The position numbers and the translations under genes were made by a program. 64,000 bases of DNA from Marinobacter antarcticus (GTDB taxonomy: Bacteria > Pseudomonadota > Gammaproteobacteria > Pseudomonadales > Oleiphilaceae), in NCBI RefSeq assembly GCF_011049865.1, contig NZ_DRGY01000152.1, forward strand, positions 23,034-87,033, written 5' to 3'. The first letter of the stretch is position 1. Every line of letters starts with the position of its first letter. A model generated the notes under the pieces. It was not told where the DNA came from and did not search any database. It worked only from the letters and a program-made list of their open reading frames with translations. Shown here in pieces: positions 10,618 to 19,448 of the stretch.

Positions 10618-11773
10618 GCTGACCGTGTGCGTTGAGGGTCACCTGGCCGGCAAGCTGTTTTTGGAGACACAAGACTTCGTATTCCGTTATAGCGAAGCGA
10701 CGCCCACTGATCAGTTCGTGTCATTGACCATGCCCGTGCGCCGAAAAGATTACAACCACCCTCGACTGCACCCGATATTCGAGATGCATCTGCCCGAGGG
10801 CTACCTGCTTTCGATTATCAAAAAACAGTTCGCCAAAATCACAGATACCAACGACTTCGGGCTTCTGCAGTTGCTCGCTCCCAACGTTCGCGGGCGCGTT
10901 GAATACATCCGCGATGGCCAATCCGAAACATCAACGCTTCATCTGGACACACTTCTGCATTCCGATAACCCAGCGCTGTTTGAAGAACTGGTTTCACGGT
11001 TTGCATTGCGTTCTGCGCTCAGCGGCGTGCAACCCAAAGTGCTGGCGCAACTTGAGAACAAGGCGACTCTGCGTCTGGACGATTTCATTGTTAAAGCCTG
11101 GGGGCCTGACTACCCCGCCCTCGCCCTGAACGAATACTGCTGCATGTTGGCCTGCCACTACGCGGGAATCCCGGTGCCGGATTTTTATCTGTCCGACGAC
11201 GAATCCCTGTTCATCATGAAGCGATTTGATCTCAGAGACGACGGAAGCACGCTGGGCTTTGAGGATATGTGTGTTCTTCAGGCAAAGCAGCGGGAAGACA
11301 AGTACACCGGCAGCTATGAACAAGTCGCAAAAACAATAAAGACGTTTGTCAGCCCTGAAAACAAGCAGGCATCGCTGGAACAGTTCTTCAAAATGCTGGT
11401 GATCAGCAACGTAATGCAAAACGGGGATGCACACCTGAAGAACTTTGGTCTGGTTTACGAGAGTGTCACCTCCGTCAGACTTGCACCGGCGTACGATATC
11501 GTTTGCACCACAGCCTATATAAACCTGGATATTCCAGCTCTAACACTCGCAGGCAGCAAAAAATGGCATTCCCGCACGCAACTTGAACGCTTTGGGGTAC
11601 AGGCCTGCGATCTGACGGCATCCAAAGCCAACGTGCTTTACGAAGAGTGCCGACAAGCTCTGAAATTGTTATTGCCTTACCTCACCACCCGACTTGCTCA
11701 GAGCCCGAACAGTGCGCAACGGATGGTGCTTGAACACCTGCAGATTCTCATTGCCAACGAAACCGGCGCATAG
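10607..11773 (+). CDS. hipA: HipA-type serine/threonine kinase toxin (module 1)
   Basis: 388 residues, slightly shorter than E. coli HipA (440). The N-terminal subdomain is followed by the P-loop-like SGVQPK (139-144), the ATP lysine in DFIVKAWG, the catalytic loop NGDAHLKN (Asp274) and the metal motif AYDIV. HipA kinases phosphorylate targets such as glutamyl-tRNA synthetase and slow growth. All catalytic motifs look intact, so it should be active. It runs convergently into the alkyltransferase-like gene with a 26-base overlap of 3' ends. A second, divergent HipBA module lies at 55770-57384. Confidence 0.92.
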   Translation: MSTELTVCVEGHLAGKLFLETQDFVFRYSEATPTDQFVSLTMPVRRKDYNHPRLHPIFEMHLPEGYLLSIIKKQFAKITDTNDFGLLQLLAPNVRGRVEYIRDGQSETSTLHLDTLLHSDNPALFEELVSRFALRSALSGVQPKVLAQLENKATLRLDDFIVKAWGPDYPALALNEYCCMLACHYAGIPVPDFYLSDDESLFIMKRFDLRDDGSTLGFEDMCVLQAKQREDKYTGSYEQVAKTIKTFVSPENKQASLEQFFKMLVISNVMQNGDAHLKNFGLVYESVTSVRLAPAYDIVCTTAYINLDIPALTLAGSKKWHSRTQLERFGVQACDLTASKANVLYEECRQALKLLLPYLTTRLAQSPNSAQRMVLEHLQILIANETGA

Positions 11774-12065
11774 ACACCCGGCCATTAACGACATCTACCC
11801 CTTCGGCCTTCAATAAGCTTACTTGCTCGCAGTAAATCTCTGAACCTTCCGGAAAAGCGATCTGACCGTTGCTGCGGATAACCCGGTACCAGGGCACGGA
11901 ATGGCCCTGCGGAAGCTTGCCAAGCGCACGGCCTATATAACGGGCCTGGCGCCCGAGACCTGCCATATCCGCAACCTGGCCGTAGCTTGCAACCTTGCCC
12001 GGCGGGATGGCGAGCACAACCTGCCAGATTTTCTGATCCTTTCCCGGTTCTGTTTGCTGCTCCAT
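11748..12065 (-). CDS. Alkyltransferase-like protein (MGMT-fold, no active cysteine)
   Basis: 105 residues from the ATG at 12065; an in-frame TTG at 12092 is possible but has no better ribosome site. The MGMT DNA-binding fold is clear (VVLAIPPGKVASYGQVADMAG, ARYIGRALGK). The methyl-acceptor motif PCHRV of Ogt/Ada is replaced by PWYRV (Trp59), the hallmark of ATL proteins, which bind O6-alkylguanine and hand it to nucleotide excision repair without removing the alkyl group. The usual ATL form is PWHRV; Tyr in the third place is a small deviation. Its 3' end overlaps hipA by 26 bases. Confidence 0.88.
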   Translation of the reverse strand: MEQQTEPGKDQKIWQVVLAIPPGKVASYGQVADMAGLGRQARYIGRALGKLPQGHSVPWYRVIRSNGQIAFPEGSEIYCEQVSLLKAEGVDVVNGRVSMRRFRWQ

Positions 12066-12107
12066 ACACCCTACCCGCTTGTCGTCTGCCAAGTTTCTAT
12101 GCTGTCT

Positions 12108-13490
12108 TTATCGGGCGGATATTGAGTGATGGGGAGCCAATGCATCCAACCTCTCGCCCTGACGAATCAGGAACAGCGCCAGAAGAATCGCGGGTATGCC
12201 CATCAAGCCCGACACCAGGAAAAATTCCGCGTACCCATAACCCGCCACCACAATGCCTGAGAACCCACCCAGAAACTTTCCGGGCAGCGTCATCAACGAA
12301 CTGAACAGCGCGTACTGCGTGGCGGTGAAAGAAGCACTGGTCATGCTGGAAAGCCAGGCAATCAAGGCCACATTGGCAATGCCACCGCTGAGATTATCGG
12401 CACTCACCACCGCCGCCAGAGTCATCAAATCCGGCGGATATTGAGCCAGAAACACAAACAAAAGGTTCGTTGCCGCCGTCATGATTGCGCCCGCCAGCAG
12501 GATCTTCCTTGTACCGTAACGCACCACCAACACACCACCGGCCAACGAGCCCGCGATGGTCATGAAAAAGCCAAAAATTTTGGTGACATCCGCCACCTGG
12601 GTTTTGCTGAACCCCATAAAATCCAGATAGAACGGGTTAGCCATCACGCCCATTGCGATATCAGAAACGCGATAAACGGCCACCATGATCAGGATCGCAA
12701 CGGAGAGCTCTTTGTAACGGTGGAAAAAATCCAGAAAGGGGCCGGCGACAGCGGCATAAAACCACCCCGCAAAGCGCGCCAGCCGCGGAGTCAGATGATT
12801 GCGCTTGGCCGCTTCCTGTTCTATTTTGAGGGCAATATCCTGAGCTGCAGAATAATGATTCACCTTTGGCTCCCGCACGATCAGCACGGTTAACGCACCC
12901 ACACCCACCAGCGCTGCCATCACTTCATAGGACACCTGCCAGGACCAGAACTCCGCCAGGTAAAGCGCCCCGGCACCGGCCACCAACAGCGCCAATCGAT
13001 ACCCGAAAATATAGGTTGCGGCCAGGGCTGCCTGAAGCCGCTCTTCGGCAATTTCGATGCGATAAGCGTCAATGGCCACGTCCTGGGTTGCCGATGAAAA
13101 CGCCACCAACAACCCGCAAAGTGCCATGGTTTCAGGCACCGCAATGGCGTCTACATGGGCCATCAGATACAGACCGGTGGCAATACCCACCTGTGCCAGC
13201 AATATCCAGCTACGGCGTTTGCCCAACAGTTTGTCCAGCACCGGCAACTTTAATCGATCAACCACCGGCGCCCAGAACACCTTGATGGAATAGGTTATTC
13301 CCAGCCAGCTAAAGAACCCGATGGTCGCGGTTTCTACGCCAACATCGGCAAGGCGAGCATTCAACGTGGAGAAAACCAGCAAAAACGGCAACCCGGCAGA
13401 AAAACCGAGAAACAGCAGTGCAATCACCTGCCAGCGCGTGTAGGTGTGAAGCGTATCCCTGATAAGGGCCAGGCGGGTGCCGGTTGAAAT
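12108..13490 (-). CDS. AmpG-like MFS permease, probable ATT start
   Basis: 460 residues if started at the ATT at 13488-13490. This ATT follows GGGAGG with 7 bases between, and no ATG, GTG or TTG lies between the in-frame yajQ stop (13506-13508) and a GTG at 13425-13427 that has no ribosome site and would start the protein inside the first membrane helix. About 12 membrane helices are visible; the N-terminal part (FLGFSAGLPFLL, SATQDVAIDAYRIE) matches the AmpG branch, which imports anhydromuropeptides in wall recycling. Substrate assignment is by family only. It lies 15 bases after yajQ, so the two form an operon. Confidence 0.8.
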   Translation of the reverse strand: MSTGTRLALIRDTLHTYTRWQVIALLFLGFSAGLPFLLVFSTLNARLADVGVETATIGFFSWLGITYSIKVFWAPVVDRLKLPVLDKLLGKRRSWILLAQVGIATGLYLMAHVDAIAVPETMALCGLLVAFSSATQDVAIDAYRIEIAEERLQAALAATYIFGYRLALLVAGAGALYLAEFWSWQVSYEVMAALVGVGALTVLIVREPKVNHYSAAQDIALKIEQEAAKRNHLTPRLARFAGWFYAAVAGPFLDFFHRYKELSVAILIMVAVYRVSDIAMGVMANPFYLDFMGFSKTQVADVTKIFGFFMTIAGSLAGGVLVVRYGTRKILLAGAIMTAATNLLFVFLAQYPPDLMTLAAVVSADNLSGGIANVALIAWLSSMTSASFTATQYALFSSLMTLPGKFLGGFSGIVVAGYGYAEFFLVSGLMGIPAILLALFLIRQGERLDALAPHHSISAR

Positions 13491-13505
13491 GGTGGAGCCT
13501 CCCGT

Positions 13506-13988
13506 TCAGTCGCGAAAATTATTGAACTGCAGAGGTACTTCCAGCTCGGTCTCTCTGAGCAAGGCAATGGCGGTTTGCAGATCGTCCCGCTTCTTCCCGT
13601 TTACCCGAACCTTGTCGCCCTGAATACTGGCCTGCACTTTCAACTTGGCATCCTTGATCATCTTTACAATTTTTTTTGCCATGTCTGCCTCAATACCCTG
13701 TTTCAACAGCAGGTGCTGCTTCACAAGCTTGCCGGCCTTGCTTTCGCCGTCTTCTTCCAGGGCGCGGCCGTCTATATTGCGCTTGGCAAAGGCCATTCGC
13801 AGCATATCCATCAGTTGCTCAAGCTGAAATTCCTGGGGCGCACTGATGGTAATGCCCTTGTCATCCTGCTCGATATCCGCATCCACATTCTTGAAATCCC
13901 AGCGATTGCCGAGATCCCGCTTGGCCTGATCCACCGCATTGGTGACTTCGTGCATATCAATTTCAGAAACAATGTCAAAAGAAGGCAT
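13506..13988 (-). CDS. yajQ: YajQ family nucleotide-binding protein
   Basis: 160 residues, normal length. Starts MPSFDIVSEIDMHEVTNA, and contains NRWDFKN and the two ferredoxin-like halves with the ending VPLQFNNFRD. YajQ proteins bind nucleotides; the Xanthomonas and Pseudomonas homologues bind c-di-GMP and affect transcription with a LysR partner. The AmpG-like permease follows in the same frame after 15 bases. Confidence 0.95.
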   Translation of the reverse strand: MPSFDIVSEIDMHEVTNAVDQAKRDLGNRWDFKNVDADIEQDDKGITISAPQEFQLEQLMDMLRMAFAKRNIDGRALEEDGESKAGKLVKQHLLLKQGIEADMAKKIVKMIKDAKLKVQASIQGDKVRVNGKKRDDLQTAIALLRETELEVPLQFNNFRD

Positions 13989-14103
13989 GATCGTTATTCT
14001 CCTGGAGCGGCAGCGCGTATACTGGCTGCTTTAGAAATAGGGGCAAGCATACCAAGCCCCGGTCATCCCCGCATCTGACAATGGACTGCAAAAGTAGACA
14101 ATC

Positions 14104-15075
14104 ATGCCAAATCTGGATCTTGCAATACTGGTAGTAGACGACGCGAAATTCAGCAGTATGGTTGTTGGCCGCACCCTGCGAAATGCCGGGTATCGCGACG
14201 TACGCATCGCCAATGACGCGCCTGCGGCTCTCGAACTGATGGATCAGCGCCCGGTAAGCGTGTTGATCGCCGACTGGCTGATGCCCGAAATGGACGGTCT
14301 GGCATTAACCGATCAGGTACGCCAGCAGGACGAGCAAAACAACCACTATACCTACGTGATGCTGCTGACCGCCCGGGAAAACGTGGAAGCCCTGGCGGAA
14401 GCCTTTGACCGGGGCGTGGACGATTTCGTTTACAAATCCGACATGAGCAAGCAACTGATCCCGAGGATTTTTGCCGCAGACCGCATGGCCGAGCGCCAAA
14501 ACACGCTGCTGCGCGCTAACGCCCTGCTTATCGAGAACAACCGCGAGCTGGAATCGAACAGCATCATCGATGTTGAAACCGGTCTTAGCAACAACCGCTA
14601 CGGCCGGGACCGACTGAGCAAAATACTGCGCCACGCCGAATCCCGGGGTGGCGCATCGGCGTATGTGCTGTGTGGCATTCGTAACTGGCAGGAGCTGAAA
14701 CGCAAACACCCGCCCACCGTAATGACCGAACTGTCTGTGGGTATTGCTCGCAGGCTCAGCACTCTGATTCGCCCTATCGATGTTCTGTGTCGGGTTGGCG
14801 ACAACCAGTTTGCCATTATCGCCTATTTCCCGAACAGTGATCACTGCACAACAACCGCCTTTCGCCGGCTGTTTGATGGCGTTAATCACAAGGCGCTAAA
14901 AACCACCATTGGCTATATTTCGGTAGAGGCCGGCCTGGTGCTTTGCAAAGCCGACGCTCAGAACGGAATGCCCTCTGTTCAGGATATGGAACAGGCTGCA
15001 GTGCAAGGCCTGGCAGAGGCCTATGAAACTAGCCGGTTTACCGAAACCGCACCCAAAATGGGAACGAGCGCCTGA
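14104..15075 (+). CDS. Response regulator with degenerate GGDEF domain
   Basis: 323 residues. The receiver domain (1-125) has the acidic pair VVDDA, phospho-acceptor Asp57 in IADWLMPEMDG, Thr in LLTARE and Lys in VYKSD. After a helical linker comes a GGDEF-like domain (about 155-300) that keeps the start DVETGLSNNRYG but has RVGDNQF (GDNQF, 232-236) in place of RxGGDEF, so cyclase activity is unlikely. It could be a c-di-GMP or protein-interaction output. It stands alone, with a candidate structured RNA and a terminator downstream. No cognate kinase is near. Confidence 0.88.
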   Translation: MPNLDLAILVVDDAKFSSMVVGRTLRNAGYRDVRIANDAPAALELMDQRPVSVLIADWLMPEMDGLALTDQVRQQDEQNNHYTYVMLLTARENVEALAEAFDRGVDDFVYKSDMSKQLIPRIFAADRMAERQNTLLRANALLIENNRELESNSIIDVETGLSNNRYGRDRLSKILRHAESRGGASAYVLCGIRNWQELKRKHPPTVMTELSVGIARRLSTLIRPIDVLCRVGDNQFAIIAYFPNSDHCTTTAFRRLFDGVNHKALKTTIGYISVEAGLVLCKADAQNGMPSVQDMEQAAVQGLAEAYETSRFTETAPKMGTSA

Positions 15076-15151
15076 ACTCGCAGAACAATTCGTAACACCA
15101 GGACACACATCACGCACAGACACAGCAAGTCGCAGAGCCTATTCTGAGATT

Positions 15152-15221
15152 GTGGATTTAAGCAGTATCCCACATGGCGGAGGAGCCGTGTTGTACCTCC
15201 GCCACCAAATGGGACATCCAC
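15152..15221. ncRNA. Candidate structured RNA / large nested hairpin
   Basis: Three nested pairing blocks share one axis: GTGGAT (15152-15157) with ATCCAC (15216-15221), TCCCA (15168-15172) with TGGGA (15210-15214), and TGGCGGAGG (15175-15183) with CCTCCGCCA (15196-15204), around a 12-base loop. A strong terminator follows 58 bases later on the plus strand, so a small RNA ending there is possible. It could also be a 3' UTR fold of the response-regulator mRNA. No known family is recognised. Confidence 0.4.
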
Positions 15222-15278
15222 GGAATTGACGAATTTTTTCAGACACCTTCGTTGGTCTTTTTTGTTTGTTCCTCTTTA

Positions 15279-15306
15279 GGCCAGCTTCTTAGCTGGCCTT
15301 TTTGTT
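15279..15306 (+). terminator. Rho-independent terminator after the response regulator / candidate RNA
   Basis: Perfect 8-bp stem GGCCAGCT (15279-15286) / AGCTGGCC (15291-15298) with a TCTT loop and a T5GTTT tail. Confidence 0.88.
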
Positions 15307-15321
15307 TGTGCGCCATGCACT

Positions 15322-15357
15322 AAAAACAAAAAGGCCAGATGGCAATGCCACCTGGCC
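15322..15357 (-). terminator. argG terminator
   Basis: On the minus strand, GGCCAG...TGGC pairs across an ATT loop with GCCA...CTGGCC (15333-15357) and is followed by TTTTTGTTTTT. It lies about 40 bases past the argG stop and faces the plus-strand terminator at 15279-15306. Confidence 0.85.
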
Positions 15358-15397
15358 CAGAAACCCTGATCTCAAAAACCCTGATCTCAGAACCGAC

Positions 15398-16609
15398 TCA
15401 GAGCTTGCGCCCTTTACCGGCAGCAATCCTCAATCGCAGAGCGTTCAGCTTGATAAAGCCTTCCGCATCTTTCTGATCGTAGGCGCCGTGATCTTCTTCG
15501 AACGTCGCGATTTTTTCGTCGAACAGTGAATCGTCAGACTTACGGCCAACCACGTCAACATTGCCCTTGTAGAGCTTGAGGCGAACGGTTCCGTTCACGT
15601 AGGCTTGGGTCTGATCGATCAGTGCCTGCAGAGCTTCACGCTCCGGGGACCACCAATAGCCGTTGTAAATAACCTCGGCGTAACGCGGCATCAGGCTGTC
15701 TTTCAAATGCGCCACTTCCCGATCCAGCGTGATCGATTCGATGGCACGATGCCCCCGCAGCATGATGGTGCCACCCGGTGTTTCGTAACAACCACGGGAC
15801 TTCATGCCCACGTAGCGATTCTCAACAATATCCAGGCGGCCAATACCGTTGTCACCGCCAACCTTGTTCAGGTGTTCCAGCACTTCGTGTGCCTTCATCT
15901 CCTGACCGTCGACAGCAACAATGTCGCCCTTGAGATAGGTAAGCTCGATGTACGTCGGTTTATCCGGTGCCGCTTCCGGAGACACACTCCAGCGCCACAT
16001 ATCTTCCTCGGCTTCCGCCCAGGGATCTTCCAGATTCATGCCTTCGTAGGAAATGTGCAGCAAATTGGCATCCATGGAATAAGGCGACTTGCCCTTCTTC
16101 ATATCCACCGGAATGTCGCGTTCTTTGCAATAAGTAAGAAGCTTCTCGCGGGAATTCAGATCCCACTCACGCCAGGGCGCAATAACCTTCACACCCGGCT
16201 TCAGTGCATAAGCACCCAGCTCGAAGCGCACCTGGTCATTACCTTTGCCGGTTGCGCCGTGGGAAATGGCGTCTGCTCCGGTCTGGTTGGCAATATCGAT
16301 CAAGCGCTTGGCGATCAAGGGGCGTGCAATCGACGTACCCAGCAGGTACTCGCCTTCATACACAGTGTTCGCACGGAACATCGGGAATACGTAATCGCGC
16401 ACAAATTCCTCGCGCAGATCCTCAATGTAGATTTCCTTAACGCCCAGCGCTTCCGCTTTTTTACGCGCCGGCTCAACTTCCTCGCCCTGGCCTATATCCG
16501 CGGTGAAGGTTACCACCTCACAGTTGTAGGTATCCTGCAACCACCGAACAATAACGGAAGTGTCCAGGCCACCTGAGTAGGCCAGCACCACTTTTTTAAT
16601 ATCAGACAT
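15398..16609 (-). CDS. argG: Argininosuccinate synthase
   Basis: 403 residues, full length of the short (type 1) ArgG class. The N-terminal PP-loop [10 protein letters not shown] binds [18 protein letters not shown] and [13 protein letters not shown] follow as expected. It joins citrulline and aspartate to argininosuccinate in arginine synthesis. Monocistronic, with its own terminator; no ARG box could be called with confidence. Confidence 0.98.
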   Translation of the reverse strand: MSDIKKVVLAYSGGLDTSVIVRWLQDTYNCEVVTFTADIGQGEEVEPARKKAEALGVKEIYIEDLREEFVRDYVFPMFRANTVYEGEYLLGTSIARPLIAKRLIDIANQTGADAISHGATGKGNDQVRFELGAYALKPGVKVIAPWREWDLNSREKLLTYCKERDIPVDMKKGKSPYSMDANLLHISYEGMNLEDPWAEAEEDMWRWSVSPEAAPDKPTYIELTYLKGDIVAVDGQEMKAHEVLEHLNKVGGDNGIGRLDIVENRYVGMKSRGCYETPGGTIMLRGHRAIESITLDREVAHLKDSLMPRYAEVIYNGYWWSPEREALQALIDQTQAYVNGTVRLKLYKGNVDVVGRKSDDSLFDEKIATFEEDHGAYDQKDAEGFIKLNALRLRIAAGKGRKL

Positions 16610-16701
16610 GTCTAGCTCCAGACTGAACAGAATGGATGTATCGAAAAGAAGGGCGATATTGTACGGGAGTGCGGGGGAGTTGGCTATTGCACGCTACTTC
16701 T

Positions 16702-16726
16702 CCCCTCTCCCGTTGCGGGAGAGGGG
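16702..16726. repeat. Palindromic element, CCCCTCTCC type, copy 1
   Basis: Perfect 11-bp inverted repeat CCCCTCTCCCG / CGGGAGAGGGG around a TTG loop, between fliS and argG. No T run follows, so it is not a standard terminator. A second palindrome with the same CCCCTCTCC core lies at 25451-25478, suggesting a dispersed repeat family. Confidence 0.7.
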
Positions 16727-16765
16727 TTGGGGCGGTCCGACGCTTCGGGAGGGGGTAAGTTCAAA

Positions 16766-17167
16766 TCAACCAATCTGGGCCGACTGCTCCACAGCCTCTT
16801 CGCGAATGCCATCCCAGCCGCCTTTGATGGAGCGCAGCAGGTCTGCTACCTCATCCAGCTTGGCCACATCATTTTTGGCGTTCGCTTCAAACAAGGTGCG
16901 CTCCATGTAGTCATACAGAGCTTCCAGCCGAACGGCCAGATCACCACCCTTTTCGAAATCCAGAAAGCTGCGCAGGCCGCCCACAATTTCCATGGCTTTG
17001 GAGATCAGTTTTCCCTTTCCCGCATAGTCCTTCGCCTGCATGCGGGCCTTGGCCATATTGATTCGCTCAAGTGCGCCGTTATACAGCAACTGAATCAGCT
17101 TGTGCGGATCCGCATCGGTGATGCTGGTTTGGGTATTTACACGTTGGTAAGCTTGTAAACCGTTCAT
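16766..17167 (-). CDS. fliS: Flagellar export chaperone FliS
   Basis: 133 residues, normal length. Starts MNGLQAYQRVNTQ and contains DPHKLIQLLYNGALERI and the four-helix FliS pattern. FliS binds the C-terminal D0 region of flagellin in the cytoplasm and prevents early polymerisation. It follows fliD by 55 bases in the flagellin-flaG-fliD-fliS order. Confidence 0.95.
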   Translation of the reverse strand: MNGLQAYQRVNTQTSITDADPHKLIQLLYNGALERINMAKARMQAKDYAGKGKLISKAMEIVGGLRSFLDFEKGGDLAVRLEALYDYMERTLFEANAKNDVAKLDEVADLLRSIKGGWDGIREEAVEQSAQIG

Positions 17168-17221
17168 ACTTAACCTCGTTTATCACCGGCCACGCCGGAA
17201 TTGTCTAAGCGTTAGTCGGAA

Positions 17222-19213
17222 TTATTTCTTGTTGAAATTCTGAGGAGCCAGCGCATCGAGCTGCTGGGTCACGTAATCTCGGGTGTTATTAAGCCGGGAA
17301 ATCAGCGAGTCGGCGGAGCTGAACTGCTTCACCAAGCGCTCTCGGTATGATTCAATTCTCACGTCCAGCTTTACCTGGCTCTCCTGAATTTTCTCCAATT
17401 CACGGTTAAGGCTGCTGGTACGTGTGTCAAGCTTGCCTTCGGCGCCCACAAAGCTGTTGACCAGATCAACCGTACTCTTGCCAATGCCCTGTACAAAATT
17501 GATGGAACCACGATTGCCGGTCTGGTCGCCCAGAACACGCACCTGCAACCCAGAGGCCGGGCCGTTGTCTGCGCCAAGATACAACACCTGGCCATCACCC
17601 TTGGCTACCTGGCCGCCGATGGTGCCAGCAATATCCTGACCGTCTTCCCCGCTCGCCACAGAGAGACCAAAAGCCGTACCGCTTTCCACAGACGTGACGC
17701 TAACGCTCGATTCGGCACCGTATTTGCCAGAGGTAAACGTTAGCTTGTTATTGCTATCCAGCCCCACTTGCACGGCTTCGCCAGAGTCACTTAAACCCGC
17801 GTTAATGCCGCTATCCAGTTGCGCCTGAATATCAGCCACCAACGCTTCGCGAGAAACGCTCGCCCCCTGGGCAAGCTTCAGATTTACCGAAATGTCGCGG
17901 TTAATCTCGAGTGTGAACTCATCATTACTGTCATCGATCGTGACCGTGTCGGCCACCCCGGAGCCACCAACCAACTTGCCCTGTGTGGCCACCTGGGTAA
18001 CGTTTATATCGTACTTTCCCGCCTGGGTGTTGGTGCCGCTGCGCACAAATTCTACTTGGCCATCAGTCGCCCGGCCCTGTTCTGCAAACAGTGCCGTCAC
18101 ATCATCCGGGTTGTTCTTCAGCTCAGTCTCAAATTTTTCACGGTCGAATTCCAAAGCGCCTGTGCTGGGATCCGTAGAAATTCCAACGTCTGCGAGGCTG
18201 CGCACATTGGCGTTTTCAAGGCCCGGCACCACGCCGGTAAGCACCTGTCGCAGTTGCCCTTGAAGCGCTCGCACAGTGCTGTCGCCGGTGAGCAAACTGC
18301 CCACACCGGCCTCGCTGTTGAACCCAGCCAAACTGTCTATGGTAGATTGCAGCGCATTAAACTTGTCTACAAAGCCCTGCACCCGGTCTGTGACCGCCCC
18401 TAAATCCTGGCTGACTTTTACCGTGGAAGTGCCGATGTCCTTGATGCTGAACGACAGGCCATCAATGACATTCTCAAAATTATTGGTAGAACGGGTTACT
18501 TCAATGCCGTTGATCTTCATTACCGCATCGGCAGCGGCAATGGTTTCATCAAAGCCCGCGCCTGCGCCCATGTCTGCGTTAAAGGCAAAACGCGACAAGC
18601 CGGCGCCGTCGAAATCGGTGTCATCGCTATCGTTGGCTGTAATGCTCACGGCGTTGGCGGTACCCGTTTCATCCGCAGAAAGCACAAGCTGAAAGCCGCT
18701 GCCGGTATCAATCACACCCGCAGACACACCTGCACCGGCATCATTAATGGCGTTGGCTAAGCCTTGCAGAGAATTATTGCTGCTATCGATGGTGATCGTG
18801 GCGGCTTTATCGCCTACCGACAGGGTCAGCGTACCCTCGCCAACCGGCGCTGTATCACGATCCGCGAACACATCGCGCGATGCCAATGCCTGGGCGGAGG
18901 CCAAGCTGGTTACATCCAGGCTATAGCTGCCGCGACTGGCTTTTGTGCTATCCACTGAAACGCCAATGTCTTCATTGGAGGAGGTCGCGGAAAACGCCTT
19001 CAGGTTGTCTGCAGCACTCAGTTGGCGCATCGGCAGGCGCAGTTCGGTAATAGCGCTGCGCAGCTTGCCATAGGCAGACAGCATTGCTTCTGATTGCTGG
19101 GTTTTATTGGCCAACCGGCTGTCAGTTGGCGCGCGTTCTGCCGCAACCAACTGATCCACAAGATCGGACGTCAACACGCCAGACCCAATCCCCAGTGATG
19201 AAAGACCTGCCAT
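17222..19213 (-). CDS. fliD: Flagellar filament cap protein FliD
   Basis: 663 residues, long for FliD (about 450-480 in Pseudomonas or E. coli). The N-terminal domain starts MAGLSSLGIGSGVLTSDLVDQLV and has the SAYGKLRSAITEL coiled region; the C-terminal FliD_C domain ends with ESYRERLVKQFSSADSLISRLNNTRDYVTQQLDAL read across two helices. The extra ~180 residues sit in the middle (about 380-560) and look like additional surface-exposed beta domains rich in Asp, Ser, Gly and Val. The cap folds flagellin at the filament tip. A sigma-28-like promoter lies at 19255-19281. Confidence 0.95.
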   Translation of the reverse strand: MAGLSSLGIGSGVLTSDLVDQLVAAERAPTDSRLANKTQQSEAMLSAYGKLRSAITELRLPMRQLSAADNLKAFSATSSNEDIGVSVDSTKASRGSYSLDVTSLASAQALASRDVFADRDTAPVGEGTLTLSVGDKAATITIDSSNNSLQGLANAINDAGAGVSAGVIDTGSGFQLVLSADETGTANAVSITANDSDDTDFDGAGLSRFAFNADMGAGAGFDETIAAADAVMKINGIEVTRSTNNFENVIDGLSFSIKDIGTSTVKVSQDLGAVTDRVQGFVDKFNALQSTIDSLAGFNSEAGVGSLLTGDSTVRALQGQLRQVLTGVVPGLENANVRSLADVGISTDPSTGALEFDREKFETELKNNPDDVTALFAEQGRATDGQVEFVRSGTNTQAGKYDINVTQVATQGKLVGGSGVADTVTIDDSNDEFTLEINRDISVNLKLAQGASVSREALVADIQAQLDSGINAGLSDSGEAVQVGLDSNNKLTFTSGKYGAESSVSVTSVESGTAFGLSVASGEDGQDIAGTIGGQVAKGDGQVLYLGADNGPASGLQVRVLGDQTGNRGSINFVQGIGKSTVDLVNSFVGAEGKLDTRTSSLNRELEKIQESQVKLDVRIESYRERLVKQFSSADSLISRLNNTRDYVTQQLDALAPQNFNKK

Positions 19214-19254
19214 ACCAATGCCTCCTTTAAGGGGCCAATCGCTTTATACTGTCT

Positions 19255-19281
19255 TTAACGGCCGCAAGCGGCAAAACTTTG
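19255..19281 (-). promoter_or_regulatory. Sigma-28 (FliA)-like promoter of fliD-fliS
   Basis: On the minus strand CAAA, 15 bases, GCCGTTAA, against the consensus TAAA-N15-GCCGATAA. It lies about 45 bases upstream of the fliD start. The -35 has one mismatch and the -10 one. Confidence 0.6.
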
Positions 19282-19448
19282 CCCACTTTACCGTATAATT
19301 TTGTAACCTGGGACAACGCCCAAGCTCCTTGCTCGCAGGCTTATGATGTAAAAGCCAAAAAGCAGAACACCGCCGGCCCCTTGCAGGTGCGGCGGTGCTG
19401 TACAACCATTGCTAACATCAGAACAAAAGCGGTAACAATCTGCGCTTT

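Larger units (their letters stand above)
15076..15397. other. Gene-free interval between response regulator and argG
   Basis: 322 bases without a convincing reading frame. It holds a long nested hairpin (15152-15221), a plus-strand terminator (15279-15306), the argG terminator on the minus strand (15322-15357), and a short direct repeat (AACCCTGATCTCA, twice between about 15361 and 15390). Confidence 0.8.
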
